A program made the translations under genes and the position numbers. From contig JAAVGM010000004.1 in NCBI GenBank assembly GCA_014800245.1, forward strand, positions 1 to 41,337: a stretch of 41,337 nucleotides of DNA, written 5' to 3'. Below, piece after piece: positions 32,385 to 40,208 of the stretch. The notes under the pieces are model-generated. The model had not been told where the DNA came from, made no database searches, and saw only the letters and a list, made by a program, of their open reading frames with translations. Position 1 is the first letter of the stretch. Every line of letters starts with the position of its first letter. The DNA is from Bacteroidales bacterium. Lineage in GTDB: Bacteria > Bacteroidota > Bacteroidia > Bacteroidales > Muribaculaceae.

Positions 32385-35033
32385 ATGAGAAAACTTATTA
32401 TTCCATTAGCCTTAGGAGCTATCTGGTTCCCGGCTTTTGCTGTGTCGTCTCCCTTTGAGGGGAGCGAGGCCGGCATCGGAAAATTCTATCTCTATCAGGT
32501 AGAGACCGGTCGTTGGCTACAACCTAACATGAGTATGATCGACAATTGGACCACTCATAGCGAACTTGGCGGAGTAGGTATTGATGTCGAACTTCGTAAA
32601 CTTGATGGCTTCGAAGGATTCCAGATTTACGTTGATTTCAACAAAAATGGTGAACTCAATGGTTCGGACGAAGACCGTTTCTTTTTCGACCAGGGTGATC
32701 GTGACCTTTGCGATTGGATTTTTGAACCGGTAGAGGTGGAAGGTGTAAGCAATGCCTATAAAATCATGATTAAGGCTAAACCGGATGCCAACAACAGAAG
32801 CCGCATTGAAAAAGATACCTACATTGGAGGTAATGAAAACGGTGATTTCGGCGGCTTGTCTGACAATCCTGAATACACTACATGGCAGCTTGTAAGCCGT
32901 GAAGATCGTCTCAAATGGATGCAAAGAGAATCTGCCAATGGACCGGTGGATGCATCTTGGCTTATTCCATGGTATGACCGTGGCAGGAATGACCATCGTG
33001 AAAACCTTTGGACCCAAGAGTGGAGAGACGGTGAAGGAAATGCCCTTGACGGCACTCAAGGTTATCCTGTTCAGGAGAAATATAATAACTGGATCGGTAA
33101 ATATGAAATTGAACTCACTGATCTTCCCAAGGGCTATTATGGTTTCGCTGTTCAGGCTTTCTATCGTGATGGTGGGATAGATGATCCAGCTACTCTTGAA
33201 AGATGGCTTAATGGTACAGATAATCTTGACAGAGTAAAATATTACGCTGGCGACGTTGAAGCTAATATAATGTCTATTTTCGCTGAACCTGAGACTGAGA
33301 ATCGTGGCTTTGGCGGAGCTTGGGCAGATAAAGGAGGGCAAGGTGGTCCGAATGGTATCCCCAACAATATGGAGGCTGCGGCAAGAGTGATGCATATCGG
33401 TCATTACATAAATGATTACATTGTAACGCAGCCGGATGATAATGGAAACCTCGTAGTGGGAATAGAGAAAACCGGCGCTGCAAACGACGACTGGTTGATC
33501 GTTAAACGCACATATCTCCAGTATTATGGTGACATCGCATCAAGTCTTGCAGCTCTGGTTGCAAATTGCGATGAACTCAAGGAAGAATTTAAGTTCTTCT
33601 ATACAGAACCGTTCACCGGACTCAAGGCACTTGATGATGCGCTCGAATCTGCCAACGCTGCGCTCGCAAGCAAGGATATGGATGAAATTACAGCGGCTTT
33701 CAACTCGTTGAATTCCGTATATAATCAATTTGCTAACGGCGAGATAAAAGATGCGATCAACACAATCAGTGAGCATTATGGCTTTATCAAGAATGAGGAG
33801 GATCCCGAATGGGCAGCTCAGAAAAATATGCCTGTCCGCGCTCAGCTTGATGTAGAATCATTGGTGGAGAAAGCTTGCAATGCCACCACGGCTGCTGAAT
33901 TCAGAAGCGTGGCTCAGGAATTGAAAGTGGCTCGTCGCATGCGAGCTGCAATTCATACAGAAGACCTGTTTGACGGATGGGCTCCCGAGGAAGGTAAATT
34001 CTACCTCTATAATATGGGTCAGAAGTTATTCCTTCAGAATGGTTCCGATTGGGGTACACATGCCGCTCTTGGTCATGTTGGGCTTGAGCTGAAACTCAAT
34101 GCCATTGGCGATGACACATTCACTATTCAGTCAGGCTTGGATTCTGAGAACGATTACATGGGCCCGACAGGATATCTTGACACTCCCGAACAGTCTCCTT
34201 ATATCTTCATTCCCGTAGAGGATGCTCCGGGCGTTTACAATATAAAGAACAGAGATAATAATTGTTATCTCACATGGAATCCTTACGGACCGGTAGATGC
34301 CGGTAACAGCACGGAGGCAAATGTAAGCTCACATGTAGATGGATTTGATCCTGCTAATCCTAATTCTCAGTGGAAACTCGTCACATATGCCGAGCGTCTT
34401 GCCTTGATTGAGCAGGCTTCAGAGGAGAATCCTGTGGATCTTACCTTTATGCTCAGCCGTTCGGACTTTAATAAAAAGGTAAGATTCAACGAATATTTCT
34501 GGAACGACGGCTTCGGCGTATGGGAAGAAGACCGCAACAACCATTCAGATTTAGCATTTGAATCATGGAACTCCAATCCCGGCGTGGCTTTCAGTCATCA
34601 GCTTGAAGATCTTCCGGAAGGTGTTTACAAAGTTTGCATCCAGGGTTTCTATCGCGATGGTGATCATGGCGTAACAGAGGGATCAAGCAATGCACAGCTC
34701 TTTGCCGGAAATGGAAACGGAGAATATAATACTGCAAAACTTCCCCATATCACATTCCATGCAGGAGATGCTCCGGGTGAGGGCGTGGCGACCGGCGCAG
34801 GCAACTATCCGGAGTATTGCGACCAGGCTTGCGAATTCTTCCGTACAGGTCTTTATAATGTATATGTCACCGGAACTGTAAAGGATGGCTATACATTCCC
34901 GATCGGTGTTGAAAAGACAGGTAAGGACAATGAGAAGGATTGGATTGTTGTTGATAACATACGTATCTATTATTATGGCGACAAGACCACAGAGGAGGTT
35001 GTGAACTCGCTTCCCGATCCCAATGCAAAATAA
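32385..35033 (+). CDS. Secreted protein with two related ~350-residue modules
   Basis: 882 residues, signal peptide to about A19. Module 1 (~30-380) begins GKFYLYQVETGRWLQ and ends DDWLIVKRTYLQYYGD; module 2 (~535-865) begins GKFYLYNMGQKLFLQ and ends DWIVVDNIRIYYYGD. They share further blocks (GVGIDVELRKL / GHVGLELKLNA; ITVEKTG-like lines before each end; FYRDGG / FYRDGD). A helical linker (~385-525) separates them. The GKFYLY..G.WL starts resemble ricin- or MIR-like carbohydrate-binding folds, and the ends resemble carbohydrate-binding beta-sandwiches; no enzyme motif is seen. It shares a transcript with the PLC gene 28 bp downstream. It could be a glycan-binding partner of the neighbouring enzymes. 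Confidence 0.75.
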   Translation: MRKLIIPLALGAIWFPAFAVSSPFEGSEAGIGKFYLYQVETGRWLQPNMSMIDNWTTHSELGGVGIDVELRKLDGFEGFQIYVDFNKNGELNGSDEDRFFFDQGDRDLCDWIFEPVEVEGVSNAYKIMIKAKPDANNRSRIEKDTYIGGNENGDFGGLSDNPEYTTWQLVSREDRLKWMQRESANGPVDASWLIPWYDRGRNDHRENLWTQEWRDGEGNALDGTQGYPVQEKYNNWIGKYEIELTDLPKGYYGFAVQAFYRDGGIDDPATLERWLNGTDNLDRVKYYAGDVEANIMSIFAEPETENRGFGGAWADKGGQGGPNGIPNNMEAAARVMHIGHYINDYIVTQPDDNGNLVVGIEKTGAANDDWLIVKRTYLQYYGDIASSLAALVANCDELKEEFKFFYTEPFTGLKALDDALESANAALASKDMDEITAAFNSLNSVYNQFANGEIKDAINTISEHYGFIKNEEDPEWAAQKNMPVRAQLDVESLVEKACNATTAAEFRSVAQELKVARRMRAAIHTEDLFDGWAPEEGKFYLYNMGQKLFLQNGSDWGTHAALGHVGLELKLNAIGDDTFTIQSGLDSENDYMGPTGYLDTPEQSPYIFIPVEDAPGVYNIKNRDNNCYLTWNPYGPVDAGNSTEANVSSHVDGFDPANPNSQWKLVTYAERLALIEQASEENPVDLTFMLSRSDFNKKVRFNEYFWNDGFGVWEEDRNNHSDLAFESWNSNPGVAFSHQLEDLPEGVYKVCIQGFYRDGDHGVTEGSSNAQLFAGNGNGEYNTAKLPHITFHAGDAPGEGVATGAGNYPEYCDQACEFFRTGLYNVYVTGTVKDGYTFPIGVEKTGKDNEKDWIVVDNIRIYYYGDKTTEEVVNSLPDPNAK

Positions 35034-35061
35034 AAAGAATAACCTAAAATTGAACTAAAAA

Positions 35062-36243
35062 ATGAAACTCAAACATATATTGTTATCTGTGGCGGCGTTA
35101 GGAGCATCAGCCGCCTCAGCTGAGGGGATATCGTATGCCGATTGGATGTCCCAGCTTCCGGACTCCACCAAAGTGCGTAACCTTTCAATCCCCGGCTCAC
35201 ATGATTCTGCTTCAAGCGGGGTTGGTACAACATTGGGTGGAGCGAAAACTCAGGCGTACAAAATCTCTGAACAATGGGATAAAGGAGCACGTGCTTTTGA
35301 TCTCCGTCCGAACAAGAACATGGATATATATCATGGAATAGCCAGCTGCAACACAAGCATGAAGGATGTTTTTGAGACCGTTGTTTCAAAGATTTCCGAT
35401 TCAAAGGAATTCGCTATCTTTATCATTCGATATGAAGAGGAAGCAGACAAAGGGTTGTTAGGGACTGGAAAGACTGACCGACCGCTCTTCACTTCTAATC
35501 TTAAGTCTCTTTTGGAAACCTATAGAGATTATATCGTAGAATTCTCTCCGAGTTTAAAGGTGAAGAATGTGCGTGGTAAGATCGTGGTATTAGTGCGCGA
35601 TGAGTTTGATTCAGACCTTGCTGCTTCTGTAAGGAATTATAACAGTAGTCAGAATCTTAACGATCAGAAAAATGCTTCTATGAGTATGGGACGCACCAGA
35701 GTTAGGTTATATGTTCAAGACTGCTTTGAATATGAATCTAACGATGTAAAGCAGAATATGATTAAGAGTATGGTTGATGAATCTTCGGCCAATACTTACT
35801 ATCCTATGTGGGTGGTAAATCATACATCCGGTTATCAGGGCACTTCTTCAAGTGATTCTAAGGTTAAGGATAATGCAAAGGCTATGAATGCCTACCTGGC
35901 CGATTACCTCACAAATAATGGCGTAGCAACCAGAGCTGCTGATGAGGTGAATGGCAAGACTGGTATCGTATTGATGGATTATGCCGGTCATGACGATTAT
36001 AGCGGACAGAAACTCATCGATGCAGTGATTAATCAGAATCAAAAATATCTCACTCTCGGTTCAGAAGAAGATAATGATTCCGATTTAGAAACCGGAGTAG
36101 AGGAGGTTGGGATTGATGTTGATGGCGAAGTGGAGGTTTACACAGTGAATGGTGTAAGCGCAGGCAATTCCATCAATAACCTCGAACCGGGTATTTATAT
36201 CCTCCGTCAAGGTGAGAAATCATCGAAGATTGTAGTTAAGTGA
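35062..36243 (+). CDS. Secreted phosphatidylinositol-specific phospholipase C
   Basis: 393 residues with signal peptide to A20. The PI-PLC X domain (~25-300) has the catalytic pattern of bacterial PI-PLC: H47 in IPGSHDSA, D80 and R82 in RAFDLRP, and H91 in YHGIASC, matching His32, Asp67, Arg69 and His82 of the Bacillus cereus enzyme. Such enzymes cleave PI or GPI anchors by intramolecular phosphotransfer. The C-terminal tail (~345-393) ends NNLEPGIYILRQGEKSSKIV, the same sorting-like motif as the 25014 protein, suggesting export across or attachment to the outer membrane. Co-transcription with the duplicated protein is likely. Confidence 0.88.
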   Translation: MKLKHILLSVAALGASAASAEGISYADWMSQLPDSTKVRNLSIPGSHDSASSGVGTTLGGAKTQAYKISEQWDKGARAFDLRPNKNMDIYHGIASCNTSMKDVFETVVSKISDSKEFAIFIIRYEEEADKGLLGTGKTDRPLFTSNLKSLLETYRDYIVEFSPSLKVKNVRGKIVVLVRDEFDSDLAASVRNYNSSQNLNDQKNASMSMGRTRVRLYVQDCFEYESNDVKQNMIKSMVDESSANTYYPMWVVNHTSGYQGTSSSDSKVKDNAKAMNAYLADYLTNNGVATRAADEVNGKTGIVLMDYAGHDDYSGQKLIDAVINQNQKYLTLGSEEDNDSDLETGVEEVGIDVDGEVEVYTVNGVSAGNSINNLEPGIYILRQGEKSSKIVVK

Positions 36244-36324
36244 TAACTTAACAAAATCACCGTTTGACATCTTTGTATATTTAATATTGACCTTATAATC
36301 GCTTAGCGATTCTATATCTTATTG

Positions 36325-36357
36325 ACCGATGGTTCGGATATTATCTGGACCATCGGT
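36325..36357 (+). terminator. Hairpin after PI-PLC gene
   Basis: 9-bp perfect arms (36325-36333 with 36349-36357) and a 15-nt loop, with only a short T stretch. The gap 36244-36593 otherwise holds the dyad at 36524-36565 and no convincing frame. Confidence 0.45.
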
Positions 36358-36523
36358 TATACATATTACCTAACTCCCTATGCCTTATCCCAGCTGTTAG
36401 GCGAGGAATGGTAAAAAGGATAGGATGGAATTCGGTGGATCTCATCTATATCACAATAAATTAAATTATTTTGTAAAATCATTCATTTTGAGCAATAAAC
36501 ACAACTCTCCTTGCGTTCTATTA

Positions 36524-36565
36524 CAATTCAGTTTTGGGAGGTTATATACCCCCTTAACTGAATTG
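36524..36565 (+). promoter_or_regulatory. Dyad upstream of UDG-like/DUF1643 operon
   Basis: 10-bp perfect arms (36524-36533 and 36556-36565) around an inner GGG...CCC pair, 28 bp before the ATG at 36594. It could be an operator, or a leader RNA hairpin that may attenuate or protect the transcript. It has no T run of its own. Confidence 0.45.
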
Positions 36566-36593
36566 GTCATAATTAACGATAAATAAGAACGTT

Positions 36594-37808
36594 ATGAACG
36601 CCAATTATTATAGAGACCGTTATGGAGACTATGGGGATATCCACCTCCCAAAAACTTATCGTGTATATTTTGACTCTTTATGCGATGAGTATAAGAGATA
36701 TTCCAAGGAAAATAAATTGCTTGACTTAGCTTATGTAATAACGCACGGCTTTGATGTAAAGGAGGCTGTTAAAAGTATCCTTGTATCACACCCTCATGTC
36801 AGCACACATGACATACAACGGGCAATTTGGTCCTTGACTGCCGCTGTCAATCATGTAGATTCCATTGGGGACAGGGGGAATTCTTTGGATACCGATATTG
36901 ATATCCTAATAGAGGATCTTCTCAGATGTTATCGACTTCCTCTTGACAATTCAATCCCTCATTATCTGGAAGAAAACTTCCGACATGTTGACGAGATTAC
37001 TCTGTATGTAGCAAATGGTTGGGAAATAGCATCCCAAAACGTCAATGACTGTCAAATGTATAAAGATGATGATTTCGTTTTTTACCCTGGTGACGATGAA
37101 TTGCTTCAGAACTATCATCAAAAAGATATTGATTCAGGAAATATCGGACAGATTTTCCCGGTTGGTCCATGTCCCGAACCATGGTATGGAAATCCCATGA
37201 CAGCAAAGATTATCATCCTTGGAGACATGCCACGCAGTGATGATTTCATAGATAGATGTGCAAACGTCATTTTGTCATTCGAACCTAGTCTTATGGAGGA
37301 AGTGCAGACGATGGTAAGAAAATGGATGTCATTAGATGGAAATGGGATATATGACAGTAAAGAATTTGGTCAAAGCGGAATATGTGCTGGAGACGCATAT
37401 AATTCCGTTACCTACCGCCATTGGATAGATGAGCTTCGGAATTTATCATGGAAACTAAAGATAGATGAGCAGAATTTGATGGATCAAGTGTGTGTGATTA
37501 ATGCTAACGCATACTATGCTGTCGGCGGCCATGATCCGTTGGTGTCTGGATTGCTACCTTCTCAATATTATCTGCGAATATTGATAAATTATCTCATCAA
37601 TAATAAAAGTGGAGAAAGACCTCTTTTCCTTATTCCATCAACCGGTCTCCACAAAGTCTGGAAGAAAGTTTTAGGCTATTGGATAGAAAACGAGGTAATG
37701 CTTTCAAATGAACTAATTTTGATTGATCAGCCCAATATAAAACTTAAATTGACTCCAGAGCTAATTGGGAAAAATAATATTAAGAACCTTTTAAGGAAAA
37801 TCAAATAA
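36594..37808 (+). CDS. Uncharacterised protein with uracil-DNA-glycosylase-like C-terminal part
   Basis: 404 residues, no signal peptide or membrane helix. Residues ~1-170 are helical and acidic and not recognised. From about residue 190 the sequence reads PVGPCPEPWYGNPMTAKIII, then LGDMP, resembling the GP.P.P..GNP.TAKV..L.LNPG start of a UDG-superfamily-like group; later blocks include VINANAYYAVGG and PSTGLHKVW. I infer a UDG-like fold; catalytic residues are not certain. The next gene (DUF1643) starts 1 bp after this stop, so the two form a coupled pair. The gene is AT-richer than the housekeeping genes. A DNA-repair, base-removal or defence role is conceivable but unproven. Confidence 0.6.
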   Translation: MNANYYRDRYGDYGDIHLPKTYRVYFDSLCDEYKRYSKENKLLDLAYVITHGFDVKEAVKSILVSHPHVSTHDIQRAIWSLTAAVNHVDSIGDRGNSLDTDIDILIEDLLRCYRLPLDNSIPHYLEENFRHVDEITLYVANGWEIASQNVNDCQMYKDDDFVFYPGDDELLQNYHQKDIDSGNIGQIFPVGPCPEPWYGNPMTAKIIILGDMPRSDDFIDRCANVILSFEPSLMEEVQTMVRKWMSLDGNGIYDSKEFGQSGICAGDAYNSVTYRHWIDELRNLSWKLKIDEQNLMDQVCVINANAYYAVGGHDPLVSGLLPSQYYLRILINYLINNKSGERPLFLIPSTGLHKVWKKVLGYWIENEVMLSNELILIDQPNIKLKLTPELIGKNNIKNLLRKIK

Positions 37809-37809
37809 A

Positions 37810-38367
37810 ATGGACTATACCAATATCAAATGTATTGCTAGGAAGATTGAAGGATGCAACTGTAGATTGCTTCTTGGGAAAGGAGGGTATAAACCCTTAG
37901 TTGTAATTGGTCTAAATCCAAGTACGGCAGACGAAAATATACCAGATGTAACTATGCGTAAGATAATGGGCTTTATCTCTACCTGGAATAAAAGTGGAGA
38001 CAAGGATTATGATAGCTTCATTATGCTTAATCTCTATCCCCAGAGAGAAACATCTCCAATGGAACTGAATAAAAAATCACCCACCATTAATGAAAATATC
38101 CATAATCGAAATATGGAGATGATTTCAAACACATTAGTCTCTTACCCCAAAGCTGATGTGTTGCTTTGTTACGGAGATTCCATTGAAATTATTCCTTGGA
38201 TGAAAAAATGCAGGGATGAAGTATTGAAATTATTGGCTCAATATTCTGAAGTTTCACTATACTGCTTAGGAAAATTGACTATCAGAAAAAATCCTCGTCA
38301 TCCATGTAGATTAGGTTATAACACGAAATTATCATCTTTTCATAATCCATTTCGAATTGACTTATAG
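37810..38367 (+). CDS. DUF1643 protein
   Basis: 185 residues with the DUF1643 blocks LVVIGLNPSTADENIPDVTM near the start and CLGKLTIRKNPRHPCRLGYN near the end; the middle has MLNLYPQRETSPMEL. DUF1643 proteins are small, cytoplasmic and of unknown function, often in mobile or accessory regions. The N-terminal LNPS motif resembles the LNPG motif of the UDG-like gene upstream, suggesting related folds (inference). The gene is one base from its partner. Confidence 0.82.
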   Translation: MDYTNIKCIARKIEGCNCRLLLGKGGYKPLVVIGLNPSTADENIPDVTMRKIMGFISTWNKSGDKDYDSFIMLNLYPQRETSPMELNKKSPTINENIHNRNMEMISNTLVSYPKADVLLCYGDSIEIIPWMKKCRDEVLKLLAQYSEVSLYCLGKLTIRKNPRHPCRLGYNTKLSSFHNPFRIDL

Positions 38368-38451
38368 CAACCAACATCAGCCATAAGTCAGATAAAGATA
38401 ATGTATCTTCATGGATAAATGAAAAGATTCCCACCTCTAATTTACATTAAT

Positions 38452-38820
38452 ATGAAAAAGCGAATTCTTATATCCATAGTATTGGCAATAGTTACATTCT
38501 GTTCATGGGCAGAAGATAGGCGCGTGGTCGTACCCACTCACAAGGACACGAACTATGCTTTGTATCCTGCATCAACAGGTGTGTTTCTTCGTCTTGATAC
38601 AAGAGATGGAACGATTACTGGAATTGTGCCAACCAATGCTAATAAAAATAGAACGCTCAACTCTCATCCCCTTGCTTCAGATAATAAGCCCGGACGTTTT
38701 GAACTGCTGCCGACTGACAACACTTGGGAGTGGATTCTATTCGACACCACGACAGGAGATCTATGGCTTCTGAAATGGAGTGCCAAGACGGATATCTTAA
38801 CCAAGATAAATATAGAGTGA
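38452..38820 (+). CDS. Small secreted protein ending inside tRNA-Cys
   Basis: 122 residues from the ATG at 38452; an upstream in-frame ATG at 38419 would add residues before a clear signal peptide (MKKRILISIVLAIVTFCSWA), so 38452 is preferred. The mature part has a beta-rich pattern (YALYPASTGVFLRLDTRDG; WEWILFDTTTGDLWLLKW). No family recognised. The last codons and the TGA stop lie within the 3' acceptor end of the opposite-strand tRNA-Cys gene (38816-38889), so the reading frame was closed by the tRNA sequence. Confidence 0.65.
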   Translation: MKKRILISIVLAIVTFCSWAEDRRVVVPTHKDTNYALYPASTGVFLRLDTRDGTITGIVPTNANKNRTLNSHPLASDNKPGRFELLPTDNTWEWILFDTTTGDLWLLKWSAKTDILTKINIE

Positions 38821-38889
38821 GAAGTCAGATTTGAACCGACGAATACCGGTTTTGCAGACCAGCCCCTTAAACCACTCGGGCATTCTCAC
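38816..38889 (-). tRNA. tRNA-Cys (GCA)
   Basis: Folds as a full cloverleaf on the minus strand: acceptor 38883-38889 with 38817-38823 (7 perfect pairs), D arm CCC/GGG, anticodon stem CTGGT/ACCGG with loop CTGCAAA (anticodon GCA), T stem GTCGG/CTGAC with loop TTCAAAT. The discriminator base is U (38816), the cysteine identity base. CCA is not encoded. Read by eye; no covariance score was computed. Confidence 0.93.
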
Positions 38890-38991
38890 ATATTGTTGTT
38901 TTAGTTGAGGAGGTAAGTCGACTTTCGTTTCCCATTCTTCCTTCTGTTTGACATTGAAAGTTAAATAGGGGAGATGCAGCCTATCTGCGTA
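38890..38991 (-). pseudogene. Possible 3' remnant of a coding gene running into tRNA-Cys
   Basis: On the minus strand an open stretch right after an in-frame TGA reads YADRLHLPYLTFNVKQKEEW, then ETKVDLPPQLKQQY, with protein-like composition, and continues without a stop into the tRNA sequence. It has no start codon and no stop of its own. It may be the decayed end of a gene next to tRNA-Cys, or chance. Confidence 0.25.
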
Positions 38992-39008
38992 TCAGAAAAT
39001 AAATTACA

Positions 39009-39036
39009 GCCATAATGTCAATTTTAATATTATGGC
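39009..39036. terminator. Short hairpin in gap, possible terminator
   Basis: 8-bp perfect arms (39009-39016 with 39029-39036) and a 12-nt AT-rich loop, followed by CTTTCT on the plus strand. No gene is clearly served. Confidence 0.3.
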
Positions 39037-39104
39037 CTTTCTAAATAGAATGACTTCTGGGAAATTATTGCTGTCTGATAAAAATTTTGAGGCGATATAA
39101 AATT

Positions 39105-39139
39105 AGGGTCGATTCCGTTTGCAGGATTCGACCCTTTTA
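39105..39139. terminator. Terminator-like hairpin in accessory gap
   Basis: 12-bp stem with one mismatch (39105-39116 with 39124-39135), loop of 7, T run to 39138; the minus strand is also T-rich after it. It could end transcripts from either side. Confidence 0.65.
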
Positions 39140-39200
39140 GTTTGTGTTCGCCAAAACATAAAACTTAAACTATGCGATAAAATAGTCATTTTGTATAGAT

Positions 39201-39308
39201 ACGAAAAAAGAGCGGTAAAGACCGCTCTTTCCAATCGACTACTGTCGGTTTCTAAAATCGTTGCTTACGCACTCGAAGTATTTCGTTAAAGAGGAAACTA
39301 CCCTTTGT
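39201..39308 (-). ncRNA. Candidate orphan structured small RNA (~105 nt)
   Basis: A consensus promoter (39314-39345, minus strand) is followed by ~105 nt and a perfect terminator: 10-bp arms 39221-39230 with 39207-39216, AAAG tetraloop as written on the plus strand, and a T run at 39201-39206. There is no usable ORF. By eye the RNA can form an outer pairing (GTTTC with GAAAC), hairpins CGAA-ATAC-TTCG, TGC-GTAA-GCA (GNRA loop) and CGAC-AGTA-GTCG, then the terminator stem. It does not match the conserved cores I know for 4.5S, 6S or tmRNA. The family is unknown; no homology search was possible. Confidence 0.6.
39207..39230 (-). terminator. Terminator of the orphan RNA
   Basis: Ten perfect pairs around a tetraloop, with a T tract on the minus strand just after it (39201-39206). 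It is also the first terminator downstream of the DUF3800 gene. Confidence 0.85.
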
Positions 39309-39345
39309 GGATGCAAAGATAGTAATTAATTTTCAATCCACAAAA
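39304..39345 (-). promoter_or_regulatory. Promoter with flanking 9-bp dyad
   Basis: Minus strand: TTTTG (39345-39341), exactly 19 bp, then TATCTTTG (39321-39314), a textbook Bacteroidetes promoter. A perfect 9-bp inverted repeat (39304-39312 and 39336-39344) encloses it, overlapping the -33 element and the start site, as expected of an operator. Each half-site also resembles a DnaA box (7 of 9 positions). Confidence 0.75.
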
Positions 39346-39381
39346 TATCAACATTTTTATGTGCATTAAAGTTCGTAAAAT

Positions 39382-40140
39382 TTAATGCGGTATTATCTTA
39401 AAGCCGAGTCGTGCCCCTTTGTAGGTATAGATATTTTTGGCAATTATATTAAATGCAGGATTTGGACGCTCTGGATTCAGAACTTGTCGACTTATTGGGT
39501 ATGCTATCAGATCTGCAACCTGCAAACCGATTACATTATCCTTTTTACCTACAAACGAGAAAGATTTAATTCTGTCGGTAAGTCTTTCCGCAGTAATCCA
39601 TTTTGTTCCGTTTACACGCAATCCGTTATAGTATTTCAGAAGTGCTTGGTTCTGATTTGGATTTCTGCGTTCAACGACGATCCTTAAAACTGCGTTCCCC
39701 TCGGTACAATCATCAATGTGGAATATTGCTCGTTCTATCAAGTATTTTAGCGATAGCCCATAGACATCCTCTCCGGTATTAAATCTTTCTATGAAAGGCT
39801 CTTTGAGAATACAGCAACAAACTATAACATATACGTTCTCAGCACTTAAAATTTCGTTTATCCGTAAATAAAACCGAGTCTTTATATCCGAGTCGAGAAG
39901 ATTGATGAATTGCTTACTGCAATTTCTAATCTCTCGTGAGTGAAAAATCACATCATCGTTGCCCCATAATTCATGCTTTAGCTGTCTTACCTCATTTTCA
40001 AGCCACTTCAACTTTCTGTCAGGGACTAATATTCCACATAATGTGAAAAGAGGGAAAGTCTTATCAAACTTTTCCAAATTGGGGTCTCCACATTCATCGA
40101 TGAAGAGTGTATAGTGTTCTTTCTTGATTTTTTGTTCCAT
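39382..40140 (-). CDS. DUF3800 protein
   Basis: 252 residues from the ATG at 40140 (MEQKIKKEH), preferred over longer frames because a -7 box lies just upstream. DUF3800 marks: YTLFIDECGDPNL near the start, the middle WLENEVRQLKHELWG region, VIFHSREIR, and KKDNVIGLQVADLIAYPISR near the end. The paired acidic residues (DE, then D in VADLIAY) suggest an RNase H-like nuclease fold, which is the usual prediction for DUF3800. Such genes occur often in mobile and defence regions. The gene stands alone and ends 60 bp before the orphan RNA promoter. Confidence 0.83.
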   Translation of the reverse strand: MEQKIKKEHYTLFIDECGDPNLEKFDKTFPLFTLCGILVPDRKLKWLENEVRQLKHELWGNDDVIFHSREIRNCSKQFINLLDSDIKTRFYLRINEILSAENVYVIVCCCILKEPFIERFNTGEDVYGLSLKYLIERAIFHIDDCTEGNAVLRIVVERRNPNQNQALLKYYNGLRVNGTKWITAERLTDRIKSFSFVGKKDNVIGLQVADLIAYPISRQVLNPERPNPAFNIIAKNIYTYKGARLGFKIIPH

Positions 40141-40148
40141 TCTATCTG

Positions 40149-40156
40149 CAAAGTTA
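40149..40156 (-). promoter_or_regulatory. Promoter -7 box (TAACTTTG) close to DUF3800 start
   Basis: A minus-strand TAACTTTG ends only 8 bp before the ATG at 40140, predicting a leaderless or nearly leaderless mRNA and excluding upstream starts. Confidence 0.55.
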
Positions 40157-40208
40157 CAAATAATTCTTGGCATTTCACGTCTTTTCCTCCGCTTATTTAC
40201 ATAGGTAA

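Noticed and set aside
38816-38889. Duplicate of the tRNA-Cys 3' end as the other boundary of an island
   Set aside because: No second copy was spotted by eye in the window; an exhaustive search could not be run, so no att pair is claimed.
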